Positions 1 to 7,199 of a DNA stretch of 64,000 bases are shown here, in pieces (position 1 is the stretch's first letter; every line of letters starts with the position of its first letter). Below the pieces are notes generated by a model, which did not search any database, was not told where the DNA came from, and saw only the letters and a list, made by a program, of their open reading frames with translations. Source of the stretch: Sphingomonas sp. BT-65 (GTDB taxonomy: Bacteria > Pseudomonadota > Alphaproteobacteria > Sphingomonadales > Sphingomonadaceae); NCBI RefSeq assembly GCF_026107375.2, contig NZ_JAPCIA010000001.1, positions 1,550,001-1,614,000 on the forward strand, read 5' to 3'. The position numbers and the translations under genes are program-made.

Positions 1-1197
1 AACACCCATTGGGGCGGCGTGACCGAGGACAACGCCTTCGGCACGCACGAGTTCATGGATTTCGCCGAGCTGATCGGCGCCGAGGCCTATGTCTCGGGCA
101 ATGTCGGCAACGGCACACCCCAGGAAATGGCCGAGTGGGTCGAGTACATGACCGCGCCCGCCGGCACGCTCGCCGATTTGCGGGCGAAGAACGGCCGCAA
201 GACGCCGTGGAAGGTCCCCTATTTCGGGCTCGGCAACGAGCTGTGGGGCTGCGGCGGCAGCATGCGCCCCGAATATGCCGCCGACCTCACCCGCCGCTAC
301 TCGACCTTCATCAAGGTGCCCGAGGGGGTGAAGGTCGCCAAGATCGCGAGCGGCGCCAACTCGGTCGACTATAACTGGACTGAGGTGATGATGCGCGACG
401 CCGGCAAGATGTTCGACGGCATCGGCGTGCATTACTACACGGTGCCCGGCAGCTGGCAGAAAAAGGGCTCGGCGACGCAGTTCGACGAGGAGGAGTACGC
501 CCGCACCCTCCACAAGACGCTGCTGATGGACGAGCTGGTCCGCAAGCATTCGGCGATCATGGACAAATATGATCCGCAGAAGCGCGTGAACCTGGCGGTC
601 GACGAATGGGGCACCTGGTACTCGCCCGAGCCGGGCACCAACCCCGGCTTCCTCTACCAGCAGAACACGATGCGCGACGCGATCGTCGCCGCGCTCAACA
701 TCAACATCTTCACCCGCTACGCCGATCGCGTGCGGATGACCAACATCGCCCAGATGGTGAACGTGCTCCAGGCGATGATCCTGACCGACGGGTCGAAGAT
801 GGTGCTGACGCCGACCTACCACGTCTTCCACATGTACCGCCCGTTCCAGGACGCGACCTTCCTGCCGATGGAGGTCAAGAGCAGCTGGTATCACAAGGAC
901 CAATGGGCGCTGCCCGCGGTCAGTGCGAGCGCGGCGAAGGGCACCGACGGCAAGGTCCATGTCGCACTGGTCAACACCGATCCCAACCGCCCGGCGAGCG
1001 TGACCAGCGCGATCGAGGGCCTCGCCGCGACCCGCGCGAGCGGGCTGGTGCTGACCGCGCCGCAAGTATCGGCGCACAACAGCTTCGACGCGCCCGACCG
1101 CGTCCGCCCCCAGCCGTTCGACGGCGCGCGGGTCGATCAGGCGGGACTGTCGGTCACGCTGCCGCCGGCGTCGGTGGTGGTGCTGACGCTCGAATAG
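1..1197 (+). CDS. alpha-L-arabinofuranosidase, GH51 (5' end outside the window)
   Basis: The frame is open from base 1, so the N-terminus lies outside the window; about 398 C-terminal residues are present. The motif GLGNELWGCGG carries the family acid/base glutamate (codon 238-240), and VDEWGTWY carries the catalytic nucleophile glutamate (codon 604-606). Spacing and order match glycoside hydrolase family 51 retaining arabinofuranosidases, which remove terminal L-arabinofuranose from arabinan or arabinoxylan side chains. The end of the (beta/alpha)8 barrel is followed by a beta-rich C-terminal domain ending in PPASVVVLTLE. The export signal, if any, would be in the missing part. It is convergent with cobS. 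Family assignment is firm; the exact substrate is not. Confidence 0.9.
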   Translation, partial: NTHWGGVTEDNAFGTHEFMDFAELIGAEAYVSGNVGNGTPQEMAEWVEYMTAPAGTLADLRAKNGRKTPWKVPYFGLGNELWGCGGSMRPEYAADLTRRYSTFIKVPEGVKVAKIASGANSVDYNWTEVMMRDAGKMFDGIGVHYYTVPGSWQKKGSATQFDEEEYARTLHKTLLMDELVRKHSAIMDKYDPQKRVNLAVDEWGTWYSPEPGTNPGFLYQQNTMRDAIVAALNINIFTRYADRVRMTNIAQMVNVLQAMILTDGSKMVLTPTYHVFHMYRPFQDATFLPMEVKSSWYHKDQWALPAVSASAAKGTDGKVHVALVNTDPNRPASVTSAIEGLAATRASGLVLTAPQVSAHNSFDAPDRVRPQPFDGARVDQAGLSVTLPPASVVVLTLE

Positions 1198-1205
1198 CGG
1201 CCAGC

Positions 1206-1231
1206 GGGGAAGGCGTCAGTTCGCCTTCCCC
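1206..1231. terminator. hairpin between convergent GH51 and cobS genes
   Basis: GGGGAAGGCG at 1206-1215 and CGCCTTCCCC at 1222-1231 form a perfect 10-bp stem with a 6-base loop. The loop begins with the cobS stop codon. There is no clear T-tract on either strand, so this is a plausible bidirectional stop structure rather than a classic intrinsic terminator. Confidence 0.5.
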
Positions 1232-2223
1232 ACCACGCTCTCGGGCAGGTCCTTGCCGAACACGCGCTGGTAATATTCCGCCACCAGCGCGCGCTCCGCC
1301 TCGTCGCACTTGTTGAGGAACGACAGGCGGAAGGCGAAGCCTGGATCCTTGAAGATCTCGGAATTCTGCGCCCAGGTGATCACCGTGCGCGGGCTCATCA
1401 CGGTCGAGATGTCGCCGGCGATGAAGCCGCGGCGCGTCAGGTCGGCGACGCGCACCATGTTCTCGACCAGCTCCTTGCCGCCCGGCTTGTCATATTCGCC
1501 CGACTTGGCGAGCACGATCTGCGCCTCGGTCGCGGCGGGGAGATAGTTGAGCGTCACGACGATGTTCCAGCGGTCCATCTGGCCCTGGTTGATCTGCTGC
1601 GTGCCGTGATAGAGCCCGCTCGTGTCGCCCAGGCCCACCGTGTTGGCGGTCGAGAACAGCCGGAACCACGGGTTCGGGCGGATCACGCGGTTCTGGTCGA
1701 GCAGGGTCAGCTTGCCCTCGGTCTCGAGCACGCGCTGGATCACGAACATCACGTCGGGCCGGCCCGCATCATATTCGTCGAACACCAAAGCGGTCGGCGT
1801 CTGCAGCGCCCAGGGCAGCAGCCCCTCGCGGAACTCGGTGACCTGCTGCCCGTCACGCAGCACGATCGCATCGCGGCCGATCAGGTCGATACGGCTGATA
1901 TGCGCGTCGAGGTTGATGCGGATGCACGGCCAGTTGAGCCGCGCCGCGACCTGCTCGATATGCGACGACTTGCCGGTGCCGTGATAGCCCTGGATCATCA
2001 CCCGGCGGTTGTGCGCGAAGCCCGCCAGGATCGCGAGCGTGGTGTCCGGATCGAACACATAGGCCGGATCGAGATCGGGCACGCGCTCGTCCGCTTCGCT
2101 GAACGCCGGCACTTCCATGTCGATGTCGATGCCGAACAGGTCGCGTACGGGCACGCTCTTGTCGGGGGCTTCGAGGATCGTCGTCTCCCGGCTGTCGGGC
2201 TGGGTGTTGGGAATGTCGGTCAT
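1216..2223 (-). CDS. cobS: cobaltochelatase subunit CobS (AAA+ ATPase)
   Basis: A 335-residue MoxR-like AAA+ protein with Walker [10 protein letters not shown] (about residues 79-87) and Walker B LVFDEYD (about 146-152). The N-terminal stretch [16 protein letters not shown] is typical of CobS. With CobT and CobN, CobS forms the ATP-dependent chelatase that inserts cobalt into hydrogenobyrinic acid a,c-diamide in aerobic cobalamin synthesis. A GTG lies directly before the ATG, but GAAGG is 7 bases from the ATG and only 4 from the GTG, so ATG at 2223 is preferred. cobT is not adjacent; its usual place is occupied by the GH51 gene. CobS-like proteins also occur without the full cobalamin pathway, so the role in vivo depends on genes outside this window. 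Confidence 0.93.
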   Translation of the reverse strand: MTDIPNTQPDSRETTILEAPDKSVPVRDLFGIDIDMEVPAFSEADERVPDLDPAYVFDPDTTLAILAGFAHNRRVMIQGYHGTGKSSHIEQVAARLNWPCIRINLDAHISRIDLIGRDAIVLRDGQQVTEFREGLLPWALQTPTALVFDEYDAGRPDVMFVIQRVLETEGKLTLLDQNRVIRPNPWFRLFSTANTVGLGDTSGLYHGTQQINQGQMDRWNIVVTLNYLPAATEAQIVLAKSGEYDKPGGKELVENMVRVADLTRRGFIAGDISTVMSPRTVITWAQNSEIFKDPGFAFRLSFLNKCDEAERALVAEYYQRVFGKDLPESVVGKAN

Positions 2224-2331
2224 CACAGGGCCTTCGCAGAGTCGCCGCAGTCCCTAGCCCCGCGCGTCACCCCAAGTCGAGATGCTTGTACCGCGCCGCA
2301 TCATTTCCGCGGCCATGTCACGCACGCCGCG

Positions 2332-2628
2332 TCAGGCGCGATACAACCGCACCGGGGCCGTCGAGCGCGCGATCACGCCCTTGGCTTCCTGGTCGAGCTG
2401 CACCGCCTTGATCCACCAGCCGGCCTTGTCGCCGCCGGGGAACAGGTCCTCGGGCAGGCGCGACAGCAGGGCCGCCTTGATCTCGCCCGGCGTCAGCCCC
2501 GGCGCGGCCGCGGGCAGCACGTCCAGCATTGCATCGCGCATCGCCGCGAACTTCGCCGCCTCGACGCGATAGGTCTTGCCCGGCTGGAGCACATTCTCGA
2601 TCTCGATCCGCTCGGGCTTGGCCATCAT
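2332..2628 (-). CDS. DUF6958 family protein
   Basis: A 98-residue protein of unknown function. Features resembling DUF6958 are an N-terminal IEIENVLQPGKTYRVEAAKF, the segment PGLTPGEIKAAL, and a C-terminal block with PGGDKAGWWIKAVQLDQEAKG. I recognise the family from these motifs but know no biochemical role. The ATG at 2628 overlaps the TGA of the upstream HxlR gene as ATGA and lies 4 bases after AGGAG; a second ATG follows immediately. Longer in-frame starts would run into the regulator and lack a ribosome site. Coupling to the regulator suggests the two are made together. Confidence 0.75.
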   Translation of the reverse strand: MMAKPERIEIENVLQPGKTYRVEAAKFAAMRDAMLDVLPAAAPGLTPGEIKAALLSRLPEDLFPGGDKAGWWIKAVQLDQEAKGVIARSTAPVRLYRA

Positions 2629-3311
2629 GCGTCTCCTTGGGTGATTTTCTCGGGCAGCGCGAAGAGGTCGACGAACTTCTGCGCCAGCTCGCGGTCGCCG
2701 CTCAGGCGCAACCGGCCCTCGGCCTCCGACTCCGCGAACGGCCATTTGCCGTAGACGAGGGTCACGAACCGCGTCGGATCGGTCTCGAATGTGACGTCGG
2801 CGGCATCGGTCTCGCCGCGCTCGATCGCCAGATCGTCCTGGTCGAGACGGCCGATGAACGACGCGCCCGGAAAGCGGAACGCCAGCGTCATGCGCAAATC
2901 CGGCCGGTCGGGCCGGATCATCGTGCGCAGCGACAGCATCGCCGAGACGGGCGAGAGCGGCAGCGTCGGGTCGTGCCGCGGCGAGCGCGTCGCCCAGCGG
3001 CCCATCGTCTGGAAGATCGGCTCGCTTTCATAGCCCCAGGGCGTCAGCTCATAGACCTGCACGTTCGCGGGCGGCGGCAATTTGCGCCGCATCAGGATAT
3101 CCGCGCGCTCGAGGCTTTCGAGCCGCTGGGTCAGCACGTTGGCGCTGATCCCGGTCAGGTCGGCCTTCAATTCGCCGAAGCGACGCGGCCCCAGCATCAG
3201 CTCGCGCACGATCAGCATCGACCAGCGCTCGCCCAGGAATTCCAGCGCCAATGCGGTGCCGCACGCATCGTCATACCAGCGCTTTTCCGCCACTTTCGCC
3301 TCTTGAGTCAT
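2625..3311 (-). CDS. HxlR-family regulator with C-terminal SCP2-like domain
   Basis: About 228 residues. The N-terminal half is an HxlR winged helix: CGTALALEFLGERWSMLIV, then LGPRRFGELKADLTGISANVLTQRL, which is the usual sensor/recognition-helix pattern. The C-terminal ~100 residues (DLRMTLAFRFPGASFIGRL through ELAQKFVDLFALP) look like an SCP2 sterol-carrier fold, which would offer a hydrophobic ligand pocket. ATG 3326 is possible, but it lies inside a palindrome and has no ribosome site; ATG 3311 has a weak GAAG upstream and is preferred. It is divergent from the small membrane protein and VOC/GST/DUF1428 cassette, so it may control that cassette; this is inference from position. Confidence 0.85.
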   Translation of the reverse strand: MTQEAKVAEKRWYDDACGTALALEFLGERWSMLIVRELMLGPRRFGELKADLTGISANVLTQRLESLERADILMRRKLPPPANVQVYELTPWGYESEPIFQTMGRWATRSPRHDPTLPLSPVSAMLSLRTMIRPDRPDLRMTLAFRFPGASFIGRLDQDDLAIERGETDAADVTFETDPTRFVTLVYGKWPFAESEAEGRLRLSGDRELAQKFVDLFALPEKITQGDA

Positions 3312-3318
3312 TTTTTCT

Positions 3319-3363
3319 AACTTCATAGTTGCTTTTTATAACCGAGTCGCGCATCAAGATCAA
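3319..3363 (-). promoter_or_regulatory. predicted promoter and palindrome for the HxlR gene
   Basis: On the minus strand TTGATC (3358-3363) is followed after 16 bases by TTATAA (3336-3341), a reasonable sigma70-type promoter. Just downstream is the palindrome AACT-TCAT-AGTT (3319-3330), placed where a repressor could act on transcription start. Autoregulation is common for HxlR proteins but is inferred here. Confidence 0.45.
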
Positions 3364-3407
3364 GCAAGCGATTCGCGGCCCTCCGCCGCCCCCAATGGAG
3401 AAGTCCG

Positions 3408-3536
3408 ATGCGCAACCTGTTCCGCGAGTATCTGCCGGTCGCCCAAAGCGTCGCCATCGGCGTCGCCGCGTTCTGCCTCACCACGGTGATGATGCTGGGC
3501 CACGGCGCGCTCAACAGCACCGGCCCTTTCGCCTGA
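3408..3536 (+). CDS. 42-residue single-pass membrane protein
   Basis: A short open frame beginning MRNLFREYLPVAQSVAIG and ending NSTGPFA. GGAGAAG sits 4 bases before the ATG, which is strong support for translation. Residues ~10-32 (PVAQSVAIGVAAFCLTTVMM) are a hydrophobic membrane-spanning segment after a positively charged start. It lies directly downstream of the divergent regulatory region and 85 bases before the VOC gene, so it is probably the first gene of that transcript. I do not recognise the family. Confidence 0.6.
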   Translation: MRNLFREYLPVAQSVAIGVAAFCLTTVMMLGHGALNSTGPFA

Positions 3537-3621
3537 CCGCATCCGCGGGTCGTTGATCGAAAACAAGTCGCGCATGCGACGACTCGAGCGTTTCAATCGA
3601 GTTCCCAGAAGGAGAGAAGCC

Positions 3622-4116
3622 ATGACCAAGCTGATGACCTGCATCTGGTACAATCACACCGCCGAGGAAGCCGCCAACTTCTACGCCTCGGTGCTGCCCG
3701 ACAGCCGCGTCACCGCGGTCCACAAGACCCCCTCCGACACGCCGTCGCAAAAGGCCGGCGACGTGATCACCGTCGAGTTCGAGGTGGCGGGGCATAAGTT
3801 CATCGGCCTCAACGGCGGCACGATGTTCCCCCAGACCGAGGCGGTCAGCTTCATGATCATGACCGACGATCAGGAAGAGACCGACCGGCTGTGGAACGCG
3901 ATCGTCGACAATGGCGGCCAGGAAAGCGCCTGCGGCTGGTGCAAGGACAAATGGGGCGTCAGCTGGCAGATCACGCCGAAGCGGCTGATGCAGCTGATCT
4001 GGGAGAATCCCGACCCCGCCGCCAGCAAGCGCGCGATGGATGCGATGCTGACGATGCGCAAGATCGACATCGCCACGGTCGAGGCTGCCGCGGCCGGCGA
4101 GCCGGTCAGCGCCTGA
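3622..4116 (+). CDS. VOC family protein, PhnB-like
   Basis: A 164-residue protein of the vicinal-oxygen-chelate superfamily, PhnB/3-demethylubiquinone-methyltransferase-like subgroup. It starts MTKLMTCIWYNHTAEEAANF, and the later WCKDKWGVSWQITP block is typical of this subgroup. Such proteins form betaalpha-beta-beta-beta barrels; most have no known substrate. GGAGAGAAGCC precedes the ATG at 3622, which is preferred over upstream in-frame starts. It is the first enzyme-like gene of a four-gene plus-strand cassette with a GST, a DUF1428 protein and a second VOC protein. Each has its own AGGAGAG-type ribosome site, as expected of one operon. Confidence 0.85.
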   Translation: MTKLMTCIWYNHTAEEAANFYASVLPDSRVTAVHKTPSDTPSQKAGDVITVEFEVAGHKFIGLNGGTMFPQTEAVSFMIMTDDQEETDRLWNAIVDNGGQESACGWCKDKWGVSWQITPKRLMQLIWENPDPAASKRAMDAMLTMRKIDIATVEAAAAGEPVSA

Positions 4117-4145
4117 GCGCCGCGTTCAAATCTAGGAGAGATGCC

Positions 4146-4808
4146 ATGACCGTGGAGATCACCGGGTTCGACTGGGTGCCCGATTTCGCCAAGGGCTTCG
4201 TCCGCGACCTGCGCCCGCGCTGGGCGTGCGCGGAGATCGGCCTGCCCTATTCGATGCGCCTGCTCAACGCCGCCGCGCCACGCCCCGAGGCTTATTTCCA
4301 GGAACAGCCCTGGGGCCAGGTGCCGGCGCTGGTCGATCCGGACCACGGCGTTCGCATGTTCGAGAGCGGCGCGATCCTGCTGCATCTCGGCGAGAAGGAC
4401 GAACGGCTGCTGCCGCGCGACCCGCAGGGCCGGGTCACCGCGATCAGCTGGCTGTTCGCCGCCTATAACAGCGTCGAGCCGCTCACCTTCGAACTCTCGA
4501 ACATCGAGATTTTCGCGGCCGGCGAGAAATGGGCGGAACTTCGCCGCCCCAGCCTCATTGAGTTTGCGGGCCAGCGCCTCGACCGGCTCGCTACGGCGAT
4601 CGAGGGACGCGAATGGCTCGCCGGCCGTTTCAGCATCGCCGACATCGCGATGGCCACCGTGCTGCGCAATGTCGAGGGCAGCGGCCTGATCGAGGAGCGC
4701 CCGGTGCTGATGGCCTATCTCGAACGCGCGATCGACCGCCCGGCCTTCAAAGCCGCGCTTGCTGCCCAGCTCGCCGACTTCAAGCCCGCACCGGCCGCCG
4801 CAGCCTGA
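4146..4808 (+). CDS. glutathione S-transferase family protein
   Basis: A 220-residue protein with an N-terminal thioredoxin-like half and an all-helical C-terminal half. NPWGQVPAL-like (QPWGQVPALVDPD) and ESGAILLHLGEK are the cis-proline and glutathione-binding Glu-Ser motifs of GSTs; GRFSIADIAMATVL is the conserved N-capping box region of the C-terminal domain. GSTs conjugate glutathione to electrophiles or use it in reductions or isomerisations. The start follows AGGAGAG by 6 bases. The gene lies 29 bases after the VOC gene and 24 before the DUF1428 gene. A joint role in detoxification is plausible but inferred; the substrate is unknown. Confidence 0.88.
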   Translation: MTVEITGFDWVPDFAKGFVRDLRPRWACAEIGLPYSMRLLNAAAPRPEAYFQEQPWGQVPALVDPDHGVRMFESGAILLHLGEKDERLLPRDPQGRVTAISWLFAAYNSVEPLTFELSNIEIFAAGEKWAELRRPSLIEFAGQRLDRLATAIEGREWLAGRFSIADIAMATVLRNVEGSGLIEERPVLMAYLERAIDRPAFKAALAAQLADFKPAPAAAA

Positions 4809-4832
4809 ACGATTGATCGAAGGAGAGAAACG

Positions 4833-5552
4833 ATGACCTATGTCGAAGGATTCCTGACCCCCGTCCCCACCGCCAACAAGGAGGCGTACAAGAAGCATGC
4901 CGAGGGCGCCGTCGAGCTGTTCCGCGGCCTCGGTGCGACCCGTTTCGTCGAAGCCTGGGGCGACGACGTGCCCGACGGCAAGGTCAACGACCTCAAGAAG
5001 TCGGTCGACCTCAAGGACGACGAGACCGTGCTGTTCAGCTGGCTCGAATACCCCGACAAGGCGACGCGCGATGCGGCCAATCAGAAGCTGCAGGACGAGA
5101 ACGCGGCCGAGATGATGAAGGACATGCCGTTCGACGGCAGCCGCATGATCTTCGCCGGCTTCGAACCGATCGTCGATGTCGGCTCGTCCGAAGGCGCCAC
5201 CTATCTGGACGGCTATGTGCTGCCGGTGCCCAAGGCGAACAAGGAGGCCTATCGCGAAGTGGCGCAGAAGATGACCGACCTCTTCAAGGAATTCGGTGCG
5301 CTGCGCGTGGTCGAGGCATGGGGCGAGGATACGCCCGACGGCACCAAGACCGACTATAACCGCGCGACGCTCAAGAAGGACGACGAGGCGGTGGTCTACA
5401 GCTGGATCGAGTGGCCCGACAAGGCGACCCGCGACGCCGGCTGGGAGAAGATGATGAAGGACGAGCGGATGCAGCCCAAGGAGGAGCCGCCGTTCGATGG
5501 CAAGCGGATGATGTGGGGCGGCTTCGCGCCGATCCTCGACACCGCCAACTAA
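4833..5552 (+). CDS. tandem DUF1428 protein
   Basis: A 239-residue protein made of two DUF1428 units, roughly residues 1-117 and 125-239, whereas family members are usually single units of about 117 residues. Repeated landmarks are Y(V/L)xGxxxPVPxANKEAY, GATRFVEAWGDDVPDGKVND versus GALRVVEAWGEDTPDGTKTD, and WxExPDKATRDA. DUF1428 is a dimeric alpha+beta-barrel fold without a defined reaction; a fused pair would make an intramolecular dimer. AGGAGAG precedes the ATG. It sits within the VOC/GST cassette, which suggests a shared stress or detoxification role. Confidence 0.88.
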   Translation: MTYVEGFLTPVPTANKEAYKKHAEGAVELFRGLGATRFVEAWGDDVPDGKVNDLKKSVDLKDDETVLFSWLEYPDKATRDAANQKLQDENAAEMMKDMPFDGSRMIFAGFEPIVDVGSSEGATYLDGYVLPVPKANKEAYREVAQKMTDLFKEFGALRVVEAWGEDTPDGTKTDYNRATLKKDDEAVVYSWIEWPDKATRDAGWEKMMKDERMQPKEEPPFDGKRMMWGGFAPILDTAN

Positions 5553-5561
5553 GTTCCCCTG

Positions 5562-5634
5562 CCGCCCGCAGCGGTGGAAGCAGGCGCGGGCCGCCCCCTC
5601 CCGCGCCGTCAGCTCCCGCCGCTGCGGGCGGTTT
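5562..5634 (+). terminator. large nested hairpin downstream of DUF1428 gene
   Basis: CCGCCCGCAGCGG (5562-5574) pairs perfectly with CCGCTGCGGGCGG (5619-5631), followed by TTTCTC. Inside, GCGCGGG (5584-5590) pairs with CCCGCGC (5600-5606). The structure could terminate or attenuate transcription between the DUF1428 gene and the downstream double VOC gene. Confidence 0.6.
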
Positions 5635-5657
5635 CTCATGTCTGCAGGAGAATATCG

Positions 5658-6416
5658 ATGACCAATCCGCATGGAAGCTGGATCTGGTACGAGCTGCTCA
5701 CCACCGACGCCGACGCGGCGATCGATTTCTACGGCAAGATCGTCGGCTGGACGGCGAGCAAATTTCCCGGCGCCCCTGCCGACTACAACATCATGTCGGC
5801 CGGCGAGGACGGTGTCGCTGGCATCATGAAGAACCCCGCACCCACCGCACCTGCCTGGCTCGGCTATGTCGGTGTCGATGACGTCGACGCGACGGTCGCG
5901 AAGATCGAGCAGCTCGGCGGCAAGATCCATATGCCGCCCACCGATCTCGAGGGCGTCGGCCGCATGGCGATGGTCGAGGATCCGCAAGGCGCGCATTTCT
6001 ACGTCATGCGCGGCAGCTCGCCCGAAGACAGCAAGGCCTATGGCCGCATGGAGATGGGCAAGGCGAGCTGGAACGAGCTCCAGACCACCGACGATGCCGC
6101 GGCGCTCGCCTTCTATTCCGAGCTGTTCGGATGGAAGAAGGAGGGGGCGATGCCGATGCCGTGGGGCGAGTACAGCTTCCTCAAGGGCGGCAGCAGCGAA
6201 GAAATGTGGGGCGCGATGATGCCGCGCGAGAAGGCGGAGAATCCGGTCAGCTGGAACTTCTACTTCCGCGTCCCCGATATCGACACGGCCTTCGCCAAGG
6301 TGAAGGAACTTGGCGGCACCCCCTTCCACGATCCGATGGAGGTGCCGGGCGGCGAGCGCGTGTTCTTCGCCACCGACCCGCAAGGCGCCGCCTTCGGCCT
6401 CGTCGCGCCGAAATAG
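5658..6416 (+). CDS. VOC family protein with two glyoxalase-like domains
   Basis: A 252-residue protein with two consecutive VOC domains (about 1-120 and 132-252). The units share SWIWYELLTTDADAAIDFY versus SWNELQTTDDAAALAFY and end MAMVEDPQGAHFYVMRG versus VFFATDPQGAAFGLVAP. This layout resembles the actinobacterial 27/30-kDa antigen-type VOC proteins. The role is unknown; VOC enzymes include glyoxalases, dioxygenases and antibiotic-binding proteins. GGAG lies 9 bases before the ATG at 5658. It is separated from the preceding gene by a strong hairpin, so expression may differ from the rest of the cassette. Confidence 0.88.
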   Translation: MTNPHGSWIWYELLTTDADAAIDFYGKIVGWTASKFPGAPADYNIMSAGEDGVAGIMKNPAPTAPAWLGYVGVDDVDATVAKIEQLGGKIHMPPTDLEGVGRMAMVEDPQGAHFYVMRGSSPEDSKAYGRMEMGKASWNELQTTDDAAALAFYSELFGWKKEGAMPMPWGEYSFLKGGSSEEMWGAMMPREKAENPVSWNFYFRVPDIDTAFAKVKELGGTPFHDPMEVPGGERVFFATDPQGAAFGLVAPK

Positions 6417-6450
6417 GGTCTCGATAGCGGGGACGGCGCCGCCACGTATC

Positions 6451-6486
6451 TTGACAAAATCTCCTATTATGATACTGGGAGATTAG
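6451..6486 (+). promoter_or_regulatory. inverted repeat over the ribosome site of the next gene
   Basis: AATCTCC (6458-6464) and GGAGATT (6478-6484) form a 7-bp inverted repeat with a 13-base AT-rich spacer. The right arm contains the GGGAG ribosome site of the gene at 6487. TTGACA occurs at 6451-6456. The repeat could be an operator or an RNA hairpin hiding the ribosome site; neither is shown. Confidence 0.4.
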
Positions 6487-7065
6487 ATGCGCGAAGCGGA
6501 CTCCGTCCCCGCCTCACTCGCCGGACACCCGGTCTGGCAACGACTTTCCAGTTACGAATTCGGTCCCCCCGAAGCGGCACTCCCCTTTGCCGCGCGGCTC
6601 GCGCGCGACAATGGCTGGAGCGCCGCGACGGCGGCGCGGGTGGTCGAGGAATATCGCCGCTTCGCCTTCCTCGCCGTCACCGGCGACGCGCAGGTCACGC
6701 CGTCCGACGCGGTCGACCAGGCCTGGCATCTCCACCTCACCTATACCCGCGACTATTGGGAGCGCTTCTGCCCGGATGTCCTGGGCAAGCCGCTCCACCA
6801 CGGCCCCACCGCCGGCGGCCCGGACGAGCATAACCGCTTCTATCGCCAATATGCCGACACGCTGGCCCGCTATGAGGCCGCGTTCGGTGTGGCGCCTCCT
6901 TCCGACATCTGGCCATCGGCCGCGCAGCGGCTGCTGGACGATCCCCGCGCGCGGCGGGTGCATCCGCGCGACGCGTTCATCCTTTCGCGCTCGCAGGCCG
7001 CGCTGCTCCTGCTGGCGTTCATCGGGCTGATCGCGCTCGCGCTTTTCCTGTGGGTTCAGCAATAA
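6487..7065 (+). CDS. GRDP-like protein with C-terminal tail anchor
   Basis: A 192-residue protein. The motif DAVDQAWHLHLTYTRDYWERF (D77, W80, H81, H83) resembles the D-x-x-W-H-x-H signature of glycine-rich-domain-protein-like (GRDP/PF07173-type) proteins. A single hydrophobic helix, residues ~170-189, ends the protein with WVQQ, so it should be a tail-anchored cytoplasmic domain. GGGAG precedes the ATG. The next gene encodes a TIGR04222-type membrane protein, and the two probably work together. The His/Trp motif may bind metal, which is inference. The family match comes from motif recognition only. Confidence 0.65.
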   Translation: MREADSVPASLAGHPVWQRLSSYEFGPPEAALPFAARLARDNGWSAATAARVVEEYRRFAFLAVTGDAQVTPSDAVDQAWHLHLTYTRDYWERFCPDVLGKPLHHGPTAGGPDEHNRFYRQYADTLARYEAAFGVAPPSDIWPSAAQRLLDDPRARRVHPRDAFILSRSQAALLLLAFIGLIALALFLWVQQ

Positions 7066-7076
7066 TGCTGAACCTC

Positions 7077-7154
7077 GGCACCAGCCCGCTCCCCCACCCG
7101 GCCACCCAACGCCAGTATCCTATGGGTGGCCGGGTGGGGGAGCGGGCTGGTGCC
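7077..7154. repeat. perfect 32-bp inverted repeat
   Basis: Bases 7077-7108 and 7123-7154 are perfect reverse complements (arm begins GGCACCAGCCCGCTCCCCCA) around a 14-base loop. The arms are GC-rich and would make an extremely stable hairpin between two genes that appear to form a pair. It is far longer than a usual terminator and has no T-tract, so it may be a small palindromic mobile element. Confidence 0.85.
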
Positions 7155-7160
7155 GCATCC

Positions 7161-7179
7161 GGTTCGGCTTTGCCGAACC
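7161..7179 (+). other. short hairpin upstream of TIGR04222 gene
   Basis: GGTTCGGC (7161-7168) and GCCGAACC (7172-7179) form a perfect 8-bp stem with a TTT loop. It ends about 20 bases before the ATG at 7200 and directly precedes the AAGGGAG ribosome site, so it could influence translation or mRNA stability. Confidence 0.5.
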
Positions 7180-7199
7180 AAACAAGGGAGTGACCTCTT

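Noticed and set aside
3870..6383. An 837-codon open frame on the minus strand opposite the VOC/GST/DUF1428 cassette
   Set aside because: It mirrors the codon pattern of the plus-strand genes, is His/Arg/Ala-rich with no recognisable domain, and lacks a ribosome site. Such frames are expected in high-GC DNA.
6451..6473. TTGACA followed by TATGAT as a sigma70 promoter
   Set aside because: The spacing is only 11 bases, too short for a normal promoter; kept only as part of a possible regulatory region.
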